From an uncultured Lachnospiraceae bacterium (GTDB lineage Bacteria; Bacillota_A; Clostridia; Lachnospirales; Lachnospiraceae), in assembly GCA_947564305.1 (NCBI GenBank), contig CANOBT010000078.1, positions 1 to 25,927 of the forward strand: a DNA stretch of 25,927 nucleotides. Direction: 5' to 3'. Shown here one piece after another: positions 16,463 to 25,927 of this stretch (position 1 is its first letter; each line of letters opens with the position of its first letter). A program made the translations under genes and the position numbers. The notes under the pieces are model-generated. The model was not told the DNA's origin, ran no database searches, and was given only the letters and a program-made list of their open reading frames with translations.

Positions 16463-17080
16463 CTAATTCTTAACCATTCTTTTTTTCTTCACATAACGAA
16501 TAATGAGAAGAATACCTCCCGCAATGAGCAGCAGACGAACAACCGAAGAATACCGATTCAAATATACCAGCACGGTTTCCCATGATGCACCAAGTGCAGC
16601 GCCAAGAGAAACGAGGATAATATTCCAAACCGTACTTCCTATCATCGTATATATCAAAAACAAAGGAATCTGCATCTGTGCCATTCCTGCCGGGACTGAA
16701 ACCAGACTTCGGATGATCGGCACACAGCGGCCAAACAAAACCGCCTTTTTTCCATGCTTCTCAAACCATCCCACGGTCTCCTCCACATCCTCTTTCTCAA
16801 AGCCTAATATATGAAACAGCTTCCCTTTTGTCAGTTTTTCCAACTTTTCCGGTGTCAATTCCATTCCCACACGATACAAAACCAACGCCCCAATCGTAGA
16901 GCCAATGGTAGAAAATATAATGACACCTGGTGCCGTAAGCCTCGTATAAGTCGTCATAAAGCCGCCAAATGTCAAGATTACTTCCGAGGGAATGGGTGGA
17001 AAGATATTTTCCACAGCAATCAGAAAACAGACTCCCAGATATCCATAGGTATTCATTATGTAGATCATAAATTCCCGCAC
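16463..17080 (-). CDS. DedA family membrane protein
   Basis: The 205-residue polytopic protein carries the DedA/SNARE-associated signature: ENIFPPIPSE (24-33) near the N-terminus, and FGRCVPIIRSLVSVPAG (116-132) with the conserved arginines. DedA proteins are inner-membrane phospholipid transporters/flippases (undecaprenyl-phosphate or phosphatidylethanolamine in studied members). It starts at GTG 17080, with GTGAGGA about nine bases upstream; the next in-frame ATG (17068) has no better site. It lies 78 nt downstream of the dihydrouridine synthase gene. Confidence 0.93.
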   Translation of the reverse strand: MREFMIYIMNTYGYLGVCFLIAVENIFPPIPSEVILTFGGFMTTYTRLTAPGVIIFSTIGSTIGALVLYRVGMELTPEKLEKLTKGKLFHILGFEKEDVEETVGWFEKHGKKAVLFGRCVPIIRSLVSVPAGMAQMQIPLFLIYTMIGSTVWNIILVSLGAALGASWETVLVYLNRYSSVVRLLLIAGGILLIIRYVKKKRMVKN

Positions 17081-17158
17081 AGTGTTATTTCCTCACTTAC
17101 ATGCTTTCGTATCAATATATGAAGTCTTTCCTGAAATCATGTTATTGTTCCTTACACA

Positions 17159-18094
17159 TCAGCAAAGTTCCTGCTCCGTAAACAGGGCCTGCACCACATT
17201 TTCATACACGTTCAATTTTTCTGCCTTTTTTATTTTTTTTGCGTATTTTTCATAATCCGTAAAAGCAGGTGCAAGAAAGCCCCACAATTCTTTCATTTTA
17301 AATAAGACCGGCTTAGGTCCACATAGCACTTCCTGATATCCTTCATATAAACAGTCATGGAAGCTGCGCAGAGTTTGTTTGTCCATCCCTTTTCCCTGCC
17401 TGATTTCCCCGGACAAGCCTGGATTCATCAAAAATCCCCGTCCAAGCATCAAGGTATCCACCTCTGGAAACTCAGCCACGAATCGGCGATAATCTTTCAT
17501 AGAAAAAATGTCTCCATTATAGCAGACTGGATTCTTGCTCTCTTTGCAGGCTTCTTTGAACACCTCCCAATCCGGATGGTTCTTATAAAAATCCTGCTGG
17601 ACTCTTGGGTGAATGATCAGCTCCTTAACCGGATATTGATTATAAATCTCTAACAACTGTCCAAATTCTTCCGGGCTGTCCTTCCCCACCCTGGTCTTGA
17701 TTGAAATTTCCATATCTGCCTGCCGAAACACTTCGTCCAGAAACCGGTCCAGTTCGTCCGGAAATGCCAGGAAGCCAGAGCCCCGCCCCTTCGTAACCAC
17801 AGTCTTGGACGGACATCCCAGATTCAGATTAATTTCCTCATAGCCATATTTCTGAAGTTTTTTTGCCGTGCGGATGAAATCCTCCGCCGAATTCGTCAGA
17901 ATCTGCGGCACTGCATACATTCCTTCATTATTTTCCGGCAAGACATCCTGCCTTTCCCTGGAGCTTAGATGTCCCCGTTGATTTGGTTTGATAAACGGGA
18001 TAAAATATTTGTCCACAGAACTAAAATATTTAGAAAAAGCATTTCGGAATATATGTCCTGTAATCCCTTCTAAAGGTGCAAAATATAGCTTCAT
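17159..18094 (-). CDS. tRNA-dihydrouridine synthase
   Basis: A flavoenzyme that reduces uridine to dihydrouridine in tRNA. The 311-residue product begins MKLYFAPLEGITG, the family's N-terminal FMN-binding start. It has the catalytic Cys94 in LNLGCPSKTV, followed by KGRGSGFL, then SIKTRVG, ELIIHPRVQQ, NGDIFS and LMLGRGFLMNP, all typical of Dus. The frame stays open to 18253, but those extra residues are unlike any Dus and cover the divergent promoter, so I start at ATG 18094 (GGAAAG upstream). I cannot tell the DusA/B/C-type specificity. Confidence 0.94.
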   Translation of the reverse strand: MKLYFAPLEGITGHIFRNAFSKYFSSVDKYFIPFIKPNQRGHLSSRERQDVLPENNEGMYAVPQILTNSAEDFIRTAKKLQKYGYEEINLNLGCPSKTVVTKGRGSGFLAFPDELDRFLDEVFRQADMEISIKTRVGKDSPEEFGQLLEIYNQYPVKELIIHPRVQQDFYKNHPDWEVFKEACKESKNPVCYNGDIFSMKDYRRFVAEFPEVDTLMLGRGFLMNPGLSGEIRQGKGMDKQTLRSFHDCLYEGYQEVLCGPKPVLFKMKELWGFLAPAFTDYEKYAKKIKKAEKLNVYENVVQALFTEQELC

Positions 18095-18136
18095 TTTCTT
18101 TCCATTCCTTTCTTGATAAATCTTCACACTTCCATC

Positions 18137-18165
18137 TTGAATCATTTTCACTTTTATGGTATTGT
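18137..18165 (+). promoter_or_regulatory. Promoter of the lipoprotein gene
   Basis: TTGAAT (18137-18142), 17 bases, TATTGT (18160-18165), with a TGn extension before the -10. A start near 18172 gives a leader of about 32 nt. The reverse complement of the same -10 reads TACAAT and could serve the divergent dihydrouridine synthase gene. Confidence 0.6.
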
Positions 18166-18203
18166 ATCTATCAGAAAAAAATAAATTATGGGAGGGAACA
18201 CCA

Positions 18204-18839
18204 ATGAAAAAAAGAGTTTCACTTATTATCACTATGGCAGCCTGTTTTTCCATGCTGCTTGGAGGATGCGGAAAAAAACTTTCCGTAGAAGATGCGCCTG
18301 CTTATGTCCAGTCTGCTCTGGATACATGCTACAAGGGTGAATTTAAAACCTATATGGAATTTACAAACAGTACCGAGGAAGAGGCACAGGCATTGTATCA
18401 GGATGGATTAGACGCGAATCTGGAGGCCAGCGGAATCACTAGCGTTGGTGTCAGCCAGGAATTGCAGGATCAGTACCGCCAGCTCTTTACAGACTTGCTC
18501 GCCATGAGTAAATATACCGTAGGTGAAGCAAAAGAGGACGGCGATGGATTCACCGTAGAAGTCAGTGTAGAACCCTTTGCCATGTTTGATAATCTGCAGG
18601 AAGAGATGATAGAAGCTGTCTACACCGAAGAGGCTGCTGAATTAACTACAGAAGACGAATTGAATGCATTTGTATACCAGAAAATGTATGAACTCATGTC
18701 TTCTAAACTAGGCTCCCCCGAATACGGCGACCCACAGACTGTCACAGTACATATTCAGCCGGATGACGACGGAATCCAGACAATCAATGAAGATGACCTT
18801 GTTGAAATAGATACTGTAATGTATGCATCCATGCTCTAA
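18204..18839 (+). CDS. Secreted lipoprotein of unknown function
   Basis: The only plus-strand gene. The 211-residue product has a lipoprotein signal peptide: basic MKKR, a hydrophobic stretch, and lipobox LGGC with Cys22. The mature part is acidic and mostly helical (LSVEDAPAYVQSALDTCYKG, then many Glu/Asp), with a beta-like C-terminal segment containing TVTVHIQPDD. It would be anchored on the outer face of the membrane. The ATG has GGGAGGGA six bases upstream. I do not recognise the family with confidence; a DUF5105-like lipoprotein is possible. It faces the minus-strand membrane-protein gene at its 3' end. Confidence 0.88.
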   Translation: MKKRVSLIITMAACFSMLLGGCGKKLSVEDAPAYVQSALDTCYKGEFKTYMEFTNSTEEEAQALYQDGLDANLEASGITSVGVSQELQDQYRQLFTDLLAMSKYTVGEAKEDGDGFTVEVSVEPFAMFDNLQEEMIEAVYTEEAAELTTEDELNAFVYQKMYELMSSKLGSPEYGDPQTVTVHIQPDDDGIQTINEDDLVEIDTVMYASML

Positions 18840-18863
18840 TAGTCATACATCCTCCTGACGGAC

Positions 18864-18899
18864 TTGTATATAGACGGTTTCACCGCCGTCTATATACAA
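18864..18899. terminator. 14-bp perfect inverted repeat between convergent genes
   Basis: TTGTATATAGACGG (18864-18877) and CCGTCTATATACAA (18886-18899) are perfectly complementary around an 8-nt spacer, 24 nt after the lipoprotein stop. The position suggests a shared transcription terminator, but neither strand has a following U-tract, so the mechanism is uncertain. Confidence 0.55.
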
Positions 18900-18949
18900 A
18901 AACCGTATGGAAATCATGTTTCACCACTTACTTATTTTCAGTCACTTTT

Positions 18950-19489
18950 CTACACTTCCAGGAAACGTCCTCTTAATTTTCCCCACATTTCACGTTGTAC
19001 ATATGCATACGCACAATCATAAAAAAACAGCACTATCTGTCCGCCGATAAGAATTCCCGCAAGCATCCACGAAGGCAGCGTCCTGCCAAACAATAATTCC
19101 TGAAAAAAAAGTACCGCCGGCAAATAAATCAGGTTAAATATAATATACTTTAATGCCAGAAATACTCCTTTTTTCTTCTTCACATCTGCATTCCAGCTGC
19201 CAAGCAGTTCCCATACAATCTCTATAGCCAGAATATATACTGCCATTGCCGCATACGTGATGACATAAAATTTGTTGGGCGCCAATATTGCACCGAGAAG
19301 TACGCTTGCAAGATAAAATGCTGCCCCCGTCTTTCCTCCAAATTCCCGGAAAATGATTCCTACGAAAAAAGACGCGGCAGCAAGCAGGAACAAGGTTCCC
19401 GTCTCAATAATACTTCCCAGCGCCATGCAAATGACGCTCAAGGCTAAAAGCAGACCGCCTAAAGCCACTTTTTTTGCCTTTACATGCAT
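18950..19489 (-). CDS. Small polytopic membrane protein of unknown function
   Basis: The product is 179 residues from the ATG at 19489 ([12 protein letters not shown]). About five hydrophobic segments are visible, a positively charged N-terminus, and a basic loop with VKKKKG in the middle. It somewhat resembles the N-terminal half of YybS/DUF2232 or ECF S-component-like proteins, but I would not assign a substrate. GGGAGGAG lies about ten bases upstream; an in-frame TTG at 19495 and ATG at 19513 are alternatives. The start overlaps the end of the J-domain gene by ten bases, so the two are probably translated together. Confidence 0.75.
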   Translation of the reverse strand: MHVKAKKVALGGLLLALSVICMALGSIIETGTLFLLAAASFFVGIIFREFGGKTGAAFYLASVLLGAILAPNKFYVITYAAMAVYILAIEIVWELLGSWNADVKKKKGVFLALKYIIFNLIYLPAVLFFQELLFGRTLPSWMLAGILIGGQIVLFFYDCAYAYVQREMWGKLRGRFLEV

Positions 19490-20127
19490 GTGCAAAGATC
19501 TCCTCCCATACATTCACACAATTGGTCTGCGATACACAAATCGCAGCACATATTTCCTGTACCACAAGAGCCGCCTCCCATACCGTAGCCGCCTCCATAT
19601 GGATAGTTCTGATACTTCTGGCCGCTCCATTCCAACTGATTCAGAAGCTGGCGGTACTGCAGATTATTCGGTTCCATATTGACTGCCTGGCCGGCATGGT
19701 CTCTTGCCATAATATTATTGCCAATTCCCGCATTGGCCGCAGCACTCAGATAATACCATTCTGCGGTACGGTTTGGCATCCCGTTCAGCACATTCAATGC
19801 TTCCCGGAAATGTCTTGTATTCAGATAATTGTATACGGCCTGCATCTGAGGATTCTGCTGTGCCCTGGAAGACTGATTTCCATAGGACTGATAGCTGCCT
19901 CCCTGGGAACCATAGCCATAACTATAGCCGCCCTGCTCCCGCTGTTTCATAATGATGTCATATGCTTCCTGAACTTCCTTGAATTTTTCTTCTGCAAGGT
20001 CTGCAAGCGGATTATTGACATTGGCATCCGGATGATACTTCCTAGTCAAATCTCTATATGCTCGTTTTACTTCATCATCTGATGCATTTGGCGAAATACC
20101 CAGCACATCATATGGATTTTTATTCAT
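19480..20127 (-). CDS. J-domain (DnaJ-like) protein with cysteine-rich C-terminal tail
   Basis: The 215-residue protein begins with a complete J domain (about 3-65; [16 protein letters not shown] at 32-34), which would stimulate an Hsp70/DnaK ATPase. A Gly/Tyr/Gln-rich linker (about 66-95) and a short TPR-like helical region (about 98-165) follow. The last 32 or so residues hold eight cysteines ([11 protein letters not shown], then [13 protein letters not shown]), which suggests metal binding. It lacks the DnaJ zinc-finger and substrate domains, so it is a specialised co-chaperone. The ATG has AGGAGAG upstream and its own promoter. This architecture recurs in Lachnospiraceae, often near DUF5685 genes, by memory. 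Confidence 0.9.
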   Translation of the reverse strand: MNKNPYDVLGISPNASDDEVKRAYRDLTRKYHPDANVNNPLADLAEEKFKEVQEAYDIIMKQREQGGYSYGYGSQGGSYQSYGNQSSRAQQNPQMQAVYNYLNTRHFREALNVLNGMPNRTAEWYYLSAAANAGIGNNIMARDHAGQAVNMEPNNLQYRQLLNQLEWSGQKYQNYPYGGGYGMGGGSCGTGNMCCDLCIADQLCECMGGDLCTCM

Positions 20128-20244
20128 ACTAATTTCTCTCCTCTTTGATTTGGAACTGCAGCAGACAGATTATTTTCTACCGTTCGTTCCTTAACTTAAA
20201 CCTGTAATTCTTAATCTCTCTTCTTTACATCCTATACCTATCAC

Positions 20245-20273
20245 ATCATATAATAAAATTCCCAAAATGTCCA
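20245..20273 (-). promoter_or_regulatory. Promoter of the J-domain gene
   Basis: Minus-strand TGGACA (20273-20268), 17-base spacer, TATGAT (20250-20245). The start would be near 20238, giving a leader of about 110 nt before ATG 20127. It lies just after the MATE gene; no clear terminator separates them. Confidence 0.6.
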
Positions 20274-20325
20274 GACTTGATATTGCATTGAAAACTCGCA
20301 TTTCCATGAATTGCAGCATAAATTC

Positions 20326-21666
20326 CTATATATTTTTCTGTATTTTATGATAATATAGGTATCCTGCCGCGTCTGCCAAAAACCATCCAATCGGTACAGC
20401 CGCCCAGATGCCCGACACTCCCACCGCCGGAATCCCTGACAAAACATACGCCAACAACACTCGTGTTCCCAGAGAAATCACCGTCAATACGACCGACATG
20501 CCAGGGCGCTTTACAGCACGATAGTAACCATACCAGAGAAATAGAAAACCAATCAGGCAATAAAAACTGCCCTCTATTCGCAGATATGACATACCTACCC
20601 GGATTACGTCCGTCTCCTGAGATTTCACAAAAATCAGCATCAGAGGCCGTGCAAAAAGGAACACCAGGAGACTCACCCCTGCTCCAAATACAAAAGCAGT
20701 CTTCACAGCGCTGCGGAATCCTTCCTGAATCCTCTCTTTTTTCCCTGCGCCGAAGTTTTGTGCCACAAAGGTAGAAAATGCATTTCCAAAATCCTGCACA
20801 GGCATATAGGCAAAGGTATCAATCTTCACTGCTACAGAAAATGCAGCCATCACCACTGCCCCGAAGCTGTTTACCAAACCTTGTATCATCAAAATTCCAA
20901 AATTCATCACCGACTGCTGGATACAGGTCAAAAAAGACAGTTCAAAAATTTCACTTAAGATTCCCTTCTGCCATTTCATTTCTTTTTTTCTTATCCGAAG
21001 CTCCGGAAAACACAGGATGGTATAAACCATGATTCCGATTCCAGAGACGTATTGTGACAAGACTGTGGCCTCTGCTGCCCCTCGCACCCCGCGATGCAGG
21101 CCAATGATAAACCACAGATCCAATCCGATATTTAACAGGGCTGAAATCCCCAAAAACAAAAGAGGAACAACAGAATTACCGATTGAACGCAGCAGAGAGG
21201 CGAAGTAATTGTATAAAAATGTGGCCATAATTCCGCAGAAGATGACCCAAAGATATTCCCGCATCAAACTATAAATATCCGCCGGCACCTGCAAAAGCTC
21301 CAGAATCACATCAATCCCTGCAAACACAATGATACTGATAACAAAGGCTGTCATGCCAATCATCACGAAAGAGTGGAACATACAGGATTTCATCCGGTTC
21401 CACTCCCTCTTTCCAAAATAAATAGAAAATGCCACTCCGCTTCCCATACACAGCCCCAACAGTATGGAAGTTAAAAATGTCATAAGAGAATAGGAGGAGC
21501 CAACTGCGGCGAGAGCCTCCTTGCCAAGAAATCGGCCTACAATCAAGGTATCCACTATATTATATAATTGCTGCAGGAGATTTCCCACCATCATAGGAAA
21601 TGCGAACCGTAATAGGGATACCGTGATGTTTCCGGAAGTCAAATCCTGATTTATTGCTGTCTTCAT
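20326..21666 (-). CDS. MATE family efflux transporter
   Basis: The 446-residue protein has about twelve transmembrane segments and the MATE hallmarks: an N-terminal LLRFAFPMMVGNLLQQLYN followed by DTLIVGRFLGKEALAAVG, and a second repeat with VQDFGNAFSTFVAQNFGAGKKER. Such carriers export cationic drugs or metabolites in exchange for Na+ or H+; the substrate cannot be read from sequence. The ATG overlaps the DUF5685 stop as ATGA, with AGGGAA upstream, so it is translationally coupled to that gene. Confidence 0.95.
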   Translation of the reverse strand: MKTAINQDLTSGNITVSLLRFAFPMMVGNLLQQLYNIVDTLIVGRFLGKEALAAVGSSYSLMTFLTSILLGLCMGSGVAFSIYFGKREWNRMKSCMFHSFVMIGMTAFVISIIVFAGIDVILELLQVPADIYSLMREYLWVIFCGIMATFLYNYFASLLRSIGNSVVPLLFLGISALLNIGLDLWFIIGLHRGVRGAAEATVLSQYVSGIGIMVYTILCFPELRIRKKEMKWQKGILSEIFELSFLTCIQQSVMNFGILMIQGLVNSFGAVVMAAFSVAVKIDTFAYMPVQDFGNAFSTFVAQNFGAGKKERIQEGFRSAVKTAFVFGAGVSLLVFLFARPLMLIFVKSQETDVIRVGMSYLRIEGSFYCLIGFLFLWYGYYRAVKRPGMSVVLTVISLGTRVLLAYVLSGIPAVGVSGIWAAVPIGWFLADAAGYLYYHKIQKNI

Positions 21667-22550
21667 AGTTTCCCTGTTAAGCCCCGTTCAGGCTTCTCCT
21701 TTGACTTTTGTATTCCTTCCCCTTCTTTTAACTGCCTCAATTTCTGTAGCTTGTTATATCGATTCCAGACTCCTGTATATAGAATATTCCGCAGGATATC
21801 CGCATCCTGCAGACAAGGCAGTTTTTCGAAAGCCGCACTGCTCTCTGCAATCATCATACACAAAATGTCCCTGCAGCGTTCTTCATAATCAGCTTTATGA
21901 CTCAGCATATTCAAAGGATTGTAGTTTTCTTCTGCTGCATCCTTTTCCAAATCCTCGTAGGCATCCATAATATAAATAAACTTCCCCAGGAAGAATCCCA
22001 ACCTGCGTAAATCGCTCTCCCAGACATCCTTCTTATAAATCAGAAGCTCCTCCATCAGTCTTCCAAAACACCCCGCCGCCTCGTCAATATTCTGACTTCC
22101 TGCCGCCTCTAACTTTTCCAGAGCTTTCAATTCTTTGTACATCACTTTATGCTGCCTGGGATATCGTCTGGCAGCCTGGCCGGCTTTGCGGCCCAAGGCA
22201 TGAAGTCCCAGCAGACTTCCCCATTTGCGCTCATCCTGCCAGTCATCTTTCAAATGATAATAGGTTAAAATCACATTCATATCCGCAGCATACTCTGTAA
22301 TCTCATTCTGGAGCATATCCTGCTTTTTCAGAGGATGTGTTTTGCACCTATGGCTTGAGGCAGACAATTGTTCTTCATATAACGAGTTGAGCAGAATAAC
22401 AATAAATGTCATGTCATAAGTCAATGTCATCTGTCCAAGACTTCCATACTTTTCTTTTAAAGTCTTACATAAACCGCAATAATATGCACGGTATCTCCGC
22501 CAGTCTTTTACTTTTAGTTCCGGTTCACAGATTGTAATATAACCAAACAT
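21663..22550 (-). CDS. DUF5685 family protein
   Basis: The 295-residue protein begins MFGYITICEPELKVKDW, with a CxxC in YYCGLCKTLKEKYG, then a mostly helical body with scattered Cys and an aromatic/acidic helix (FIYIMDAYEDLEKD). This matches the DUF5685 family of Clostridia as I recall it; its function is unknown. The DAYED segment and all-helical build recall prenyl-synthase-like folds, which is only an impression. No signal peptide is seen. The ATG has GGGAGG six bases upstream. It lies 44 nt after glpK and is joined to the MATE gene by a 4-bp overlap. Confidence 0.8.
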   Translation of the reverse strand: MFGYITICEPELKVKDWRRYRAYYCGLCKTLKEKYGSLGQMTLTYDMTFIVILLNSLYEEQLSASSHRCKTHPLKKQDMLQNEITEYAADMNVILTYYHLKDDWQDERKWGSLLGLHALGRKAGQAARRYPRQHKVMYKELKALEKLEAAGSQNIDEAAGCFGRLMEELLIYKKDVWESDLRRLGFFLGKFIYIMDAYEDLEKDAAEENYNPLNMLSHKADYEERCRDILCMMIAESSAAFEKLPCLQDADILRNILYTGVWNRYNKLQKLRQLKEGEGIQKSKEKPERGLTGKL

Positions 22551-22594
22551 CCGATTCCTCCCTATCTACCAGACAAAATTCCCTCCAACCGCTG

Positions 22595-24118
<1,524 letters not shown>

Positions 24119-24122
24119 TCAC

Positions 24123-24151
24123 ATTATATCATTATCTATCACAAATAACAA
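24123..24151 (-). promoter_or_regulatory. Promoter of glpK
   Basis: Minus-strand TTGTTA (24151-24146), 17-base spacer, consensus TATAAT (24128-24123). The start would be near 24116, about 25 nt before the ATG. The -35 directly abuts the terminator hairpin of the preceding gene. Confidence 0.75.
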
Positions 24152-24154
24152 TGC

Positions 24155-24181
24155 AAAGAAGCTGCCACTGGCAGCTTCTTT
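24155..24181. terminator. Terminator hairpin between the ligase gene and glpK
   Basis: AAAGAAGCTGCC and GGCAGCTTCTTT form a perfect 12-bp stem with a 3-nt loop. The stem ends in a T-rich arm on both strands, so it can act in either direction; here it would end the ACP-ligase transcript just before the glpK promoter. Confidence 0.75.
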
Positions 24182-24199
24182 CGCATACTATGGTATGTA

Positions 24200-24231
24200 G
24201 AATATCTACCTGCGGGGGCAAGTAGGTATTC
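24200..24231 (-). repeat. 14-bp imperfect hairpin after the ligase gene
   Basis: GAATATCTACCTGC and GCAAGTAGGTATTC flank a GGGG loop, with one mismatch and one G-U pair possible. It starts ten bases after the ligase stop, and a smaller CATAC/GTATG hairpin separates it from the terminator. It may protect the mRNA 3' end. Confidence 0.5.
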
Positions 24232-24240
24232 CTTATTTCT

Positions 24241-25731
24241 CTAAAATCTCTTAATCTTCTTTGACGGAGTTTTTTCAAACTCTTCTTCCCGCACCTTCAG
24301 GGAATGAACTTTCTTGTATGCCGGAAGTCCCTGGTTAAATGCATCTAAGACTTCCTGCAGCCTTCCTGGCACGTCTTTAATCCGCTTTTTCTTTGCATAT
24401 TCCAAATCCGGGAAGATTTCCGCCTCAATCACGGCGTCCTTCTCCCGCACAATGATTTCTTTTACCAACGGGTCTTTACTGATTTCATTTTCCAATTCCT
24501 CCGGAGAGACATTTTCCCCGTTTTTCAGAATAATCAGATTTTTCTTCCGGCCCGTCAAAAATACAAATCCGTCCTCATCCACATACCCCAGGTCACCGGT
24601 GCGAAGCCATCCGTCCACAAGAGTCTCCTTGGTTTCCTCCGGCATTTTATAGTATCCCAGCATCACACTGGAGCCTTTGACCCAAAGCTCTCCATCTACC
24701 ACCTTCGCCTCACAATTCGGAAGCAGTTTTCCTACGGAACCTGTCTTCGATTGCCAGAGCAGATTCGTGCTGATAACCGGAGAGCATTCTGTCATGCCAT
24801 ACCCTTGCAGAATCTGAATCCCATACTCCTGAAATTCTGCGACCAGTTCCGGCGGAAGAAATGCACCGCCGCTGACAATGGTTTTCAAGTTACCCCCAAG
24901 TCCTGCCTTCGCCACCATTTTCTTTGGCAGGATACCGCCGGACTCTTTCAGCTTTTTATAGACTGATTCGATTACCATGGGAACAAGCAGCACAATCTCT
25001 GGCTTAAATAATTTTAAATTCTTCGATACATGCATGATGGAATCGTTGATGCAAATTACAACCCCGATATACAATCCTTTTAGAATATCCATAGTGAAGC
25101 AGTATGCATGATGGATTGGCAGCAATGTCATACTCACTGTCCCTGCCGGGATTTTCATATCCAGGCAGACCGCATTATCCGTCAGATTCCTGTGGCTTAG
25201 CATGACACCTTTACTTTTTCCGGTAGTCCCGGAAGTAAATAAAATCGCAGTCATTTTATCCGGGTCCAATTCACACTGAAAGCTCCCCGCATGCTCATCC
25301 AAAAGCGGATGAAGCTCTGTCTGCATGCACACGAACCGTTCCACTCCCGGGCACATTTCCTTTGCCATCGCCGCCACATCTTTTCGCAGAGAGTCATACA
25401 CCAACATACTGATATCCGCCCTGTTTAACAACTCACAGACCTCCGCTGCCGGAAGAAGCACGTCGATTGGCACAATGACGCTCCCGCTGTTGGCTGTTCC
25501 AAAATAACTGATAATCCATTCATATGTAGTGGGCCCTATGACCGCCACGTGTTTTCCCAACATTCCAAAATCTTCAATCACGCGACTAAATGCCTCGCTG
25601 TCCGCCTTTACATCACAAAATGTTTTTGTTTCAATCTCTTTTTTTACTTTATAACGAATCGCAGGCTTATCCCCATAGTTTTGCGCCGCATATTGAATGA
25701 TATCCTGCATAGTGCTGATTTGTTCGCTCAT
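24241..25731 (-). CDS. AMP-forming acyl-CoA/acyl-ACP ligase (ANL superfamily)
   Basis: The 496-residue enzyme would activate a carboxylic acid as acyl-AMP and pass it to a thiol. It carries the ANL core motifs: the ATP loop ILFTSGTTGKSKG (about 164-175), GYGMTECSP (310-318), DGWLRTGDLGYVDEDGF (about 374-389), GRKKNLIILKNGENVSPEELE and the C-terminal lysine motif TPSKKIKRF. The acyl carrier protein gene immediately upstream suggests the acceptor is that ACP rather than CoA; the substrate is unknown. I used ATG 25731, with TAAGGAG eight bases upstream; the GTG at 25740 overlaps that site. Confidence 0.9.
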   Translation of the reverse strand: MSEQISTMQDIIQYAAQNYGDKPAIRYKVKKEIETKTFCDVKADSEAFSRVIEDFGMLGKHVAVIGPTTYEWIISYFGTANSGSVIVPIDVLLPAAEVCELLNRADISMLVYDSLRKDVAAMAKEMCPGVERFVCMQTELHPLLDEHAGSFQCELDPDKMTAILFTSGTTGKSKGVMLSHRNLTDNAVCLDMKIPAGTVSMTLLPIHHAYCFTMDILKGLYIGVVICINDSIMHVSKNLKLFKPEIVLLVPMVIESVYKKLKESGGILPKKMVAKAGLGGNLKTIVSGGAFLPPELVAEFQEYGIQILQGYGMTECSPVISTNLLWQSKTGSVGKLLPNCEAKVVDGELWVKGSSVMLGYYKMPEETKETLVDGWLRTGDLGYVDEDGFVFLTGRKKNLIILKNGENVSPEELENEISKDPLVKEIIVREKDAVIEAEIFPDLEYAKKKRIKDVPGRLQEVLDAFNQGLPAYKKVHSLKVREEEFEKTPSKKIKRF

Positions 25732-25743
25732 GGTATCCACTCC

Positions 25744-25927
25744 TTACTGCAGGCTCTGAATGTACTTCACAGCCTGACCAACGGTAATAATCTCTGCTGC
25801 TTCCCGTTCTTCCACTTCAATGTCAAAGGTCTCTTCGAGCTCTCCGACCATACTCATAAAATCATAGGAGGTGAATCCTAAATCCTCTACAAATCTGGAA
25901 TCCTCTGTAATCACATTTCTGTCTACT
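25744..25927 (-). CDS. Acyl carrier protein (5' end cut by window)
   Basis: The last 60 codons of an ACP-like protein are visible, ending in TAA. The phosphopantetheine region reads DLGFTSYDFMSMVGELEE, with the attachment serine in TSYDF where housekeeping ACPs have DSLD/DSLE. It is followed by an acidic helix, FDIEVEERE, and ITVGQAVKYIQSLQ, as in standard ACPs. Its stop overlaps the ribosome site of the ligase gene (TAAGGAG). The atypical serine motif and ligase neighbour suggest a pathway-specific carrier rather than the fatty-acid-synthesis AcpP, which is inference. Confidence 0.85.
   Translation of the reverse strand, partial: VDRNVITEDSRFVEDLGFTSYDFMSMVGELEETFDIEVEEREAAEIITVGQAVKYIQSLQ

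Noticed and set aside
18095..18253. N-terminal extension of the dihydrouridine synthase frame
   Set aside because: The family start is MKLYFAPLEG at 18094; the extension overlaps the divergent lipoprotein's promoter and coding start.

Overview
This window looks like chromosomal DNA of an anaerobic, low- to mid-GC Firmicute, most likely a Lachnospiraceae/Clostridia gut-type bacterium. The reasons are strong AGGAGG-type ribosome sites, SigA-like promoters, the era-yqzL-recO order, a PreP-type M16C peptidase, a J-domain protein with a cysteine-rich tail beside a DUF5685 protein, and a standalone AMP-ligase/ACP pair. Every gene except one lipoprotein lies on the minus strand, so the biological reading direction runs from position 25927 down to 1. 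No rRNA, tRNA, CRISPR array, insertion sequence or phage gene was seen.

Region 1 (about 8900 to 1, minus) is the most notable part: a Gram-positive Pel-type exopolysaccharide operon. In transcription order it holds a coiled-coil protein of unknown role, PelD, PelE, a PelA-deacetylase-position protein (DUF2194-like by my reading), the PelF glycosyltransferase and the PelG exporter (cut by the window edge). The gene order matches the pelDEA(DA)FG operons known in Gram-positives such as Bacillus cereus. Here PelD carries an extra N-terminal SDR (nucleotide-sugar epimerase-like) domain whose catalytic Tyr-xxx-Lys is replaced, while the C-terminal degenerate GGDEF domain keeps an RxxD c-di-GMP I-site. 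The operon has a good promoter (TTGACA-17-TAAGAT), a 14-bp dyad at the start point, and a leader of about 325 nt with two overlapping mini-ORFs running into a 13-bp GC-rich hairpin.

Region 2 (8917-11244, minus) is an AgrC/AgrA-like two-component system (GHKL kinase and LytTR regulator) without agrB/agrD. Its two genes are separated by a 288-nt spacer holding a 32-bp tandem duplication. It is directly upstream of pel, with no clear terminator between, so it is a candidate regulator.

Region 3 (11313-16298, minus) is a housekeeping group: M16C metallopeptidase, Era GTPase, a small YqzL-like protein missed by length-limited ORF calling, and RecO. The era-yqzL spacer can form two mutually exclusive RNA pairings, one of which covers the yqzL ribosome site.

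Region 4 (16463-20127) has a DedA membrane protein, a tRNA-dihydrouridine synthase, a divergent lipoprotein (the only plus-strand gene), and a membrane protein overlapping the end of a J-domain protein gene.

Region 5 (20326-25927, minus) has a partial acyl carrier protein and an acyl-AMP ligase, a hairpin/terminator cluster, glycerol kinase with its own promoter, a DUF5685 protein, and a MATE exporter translationally coupled to it.
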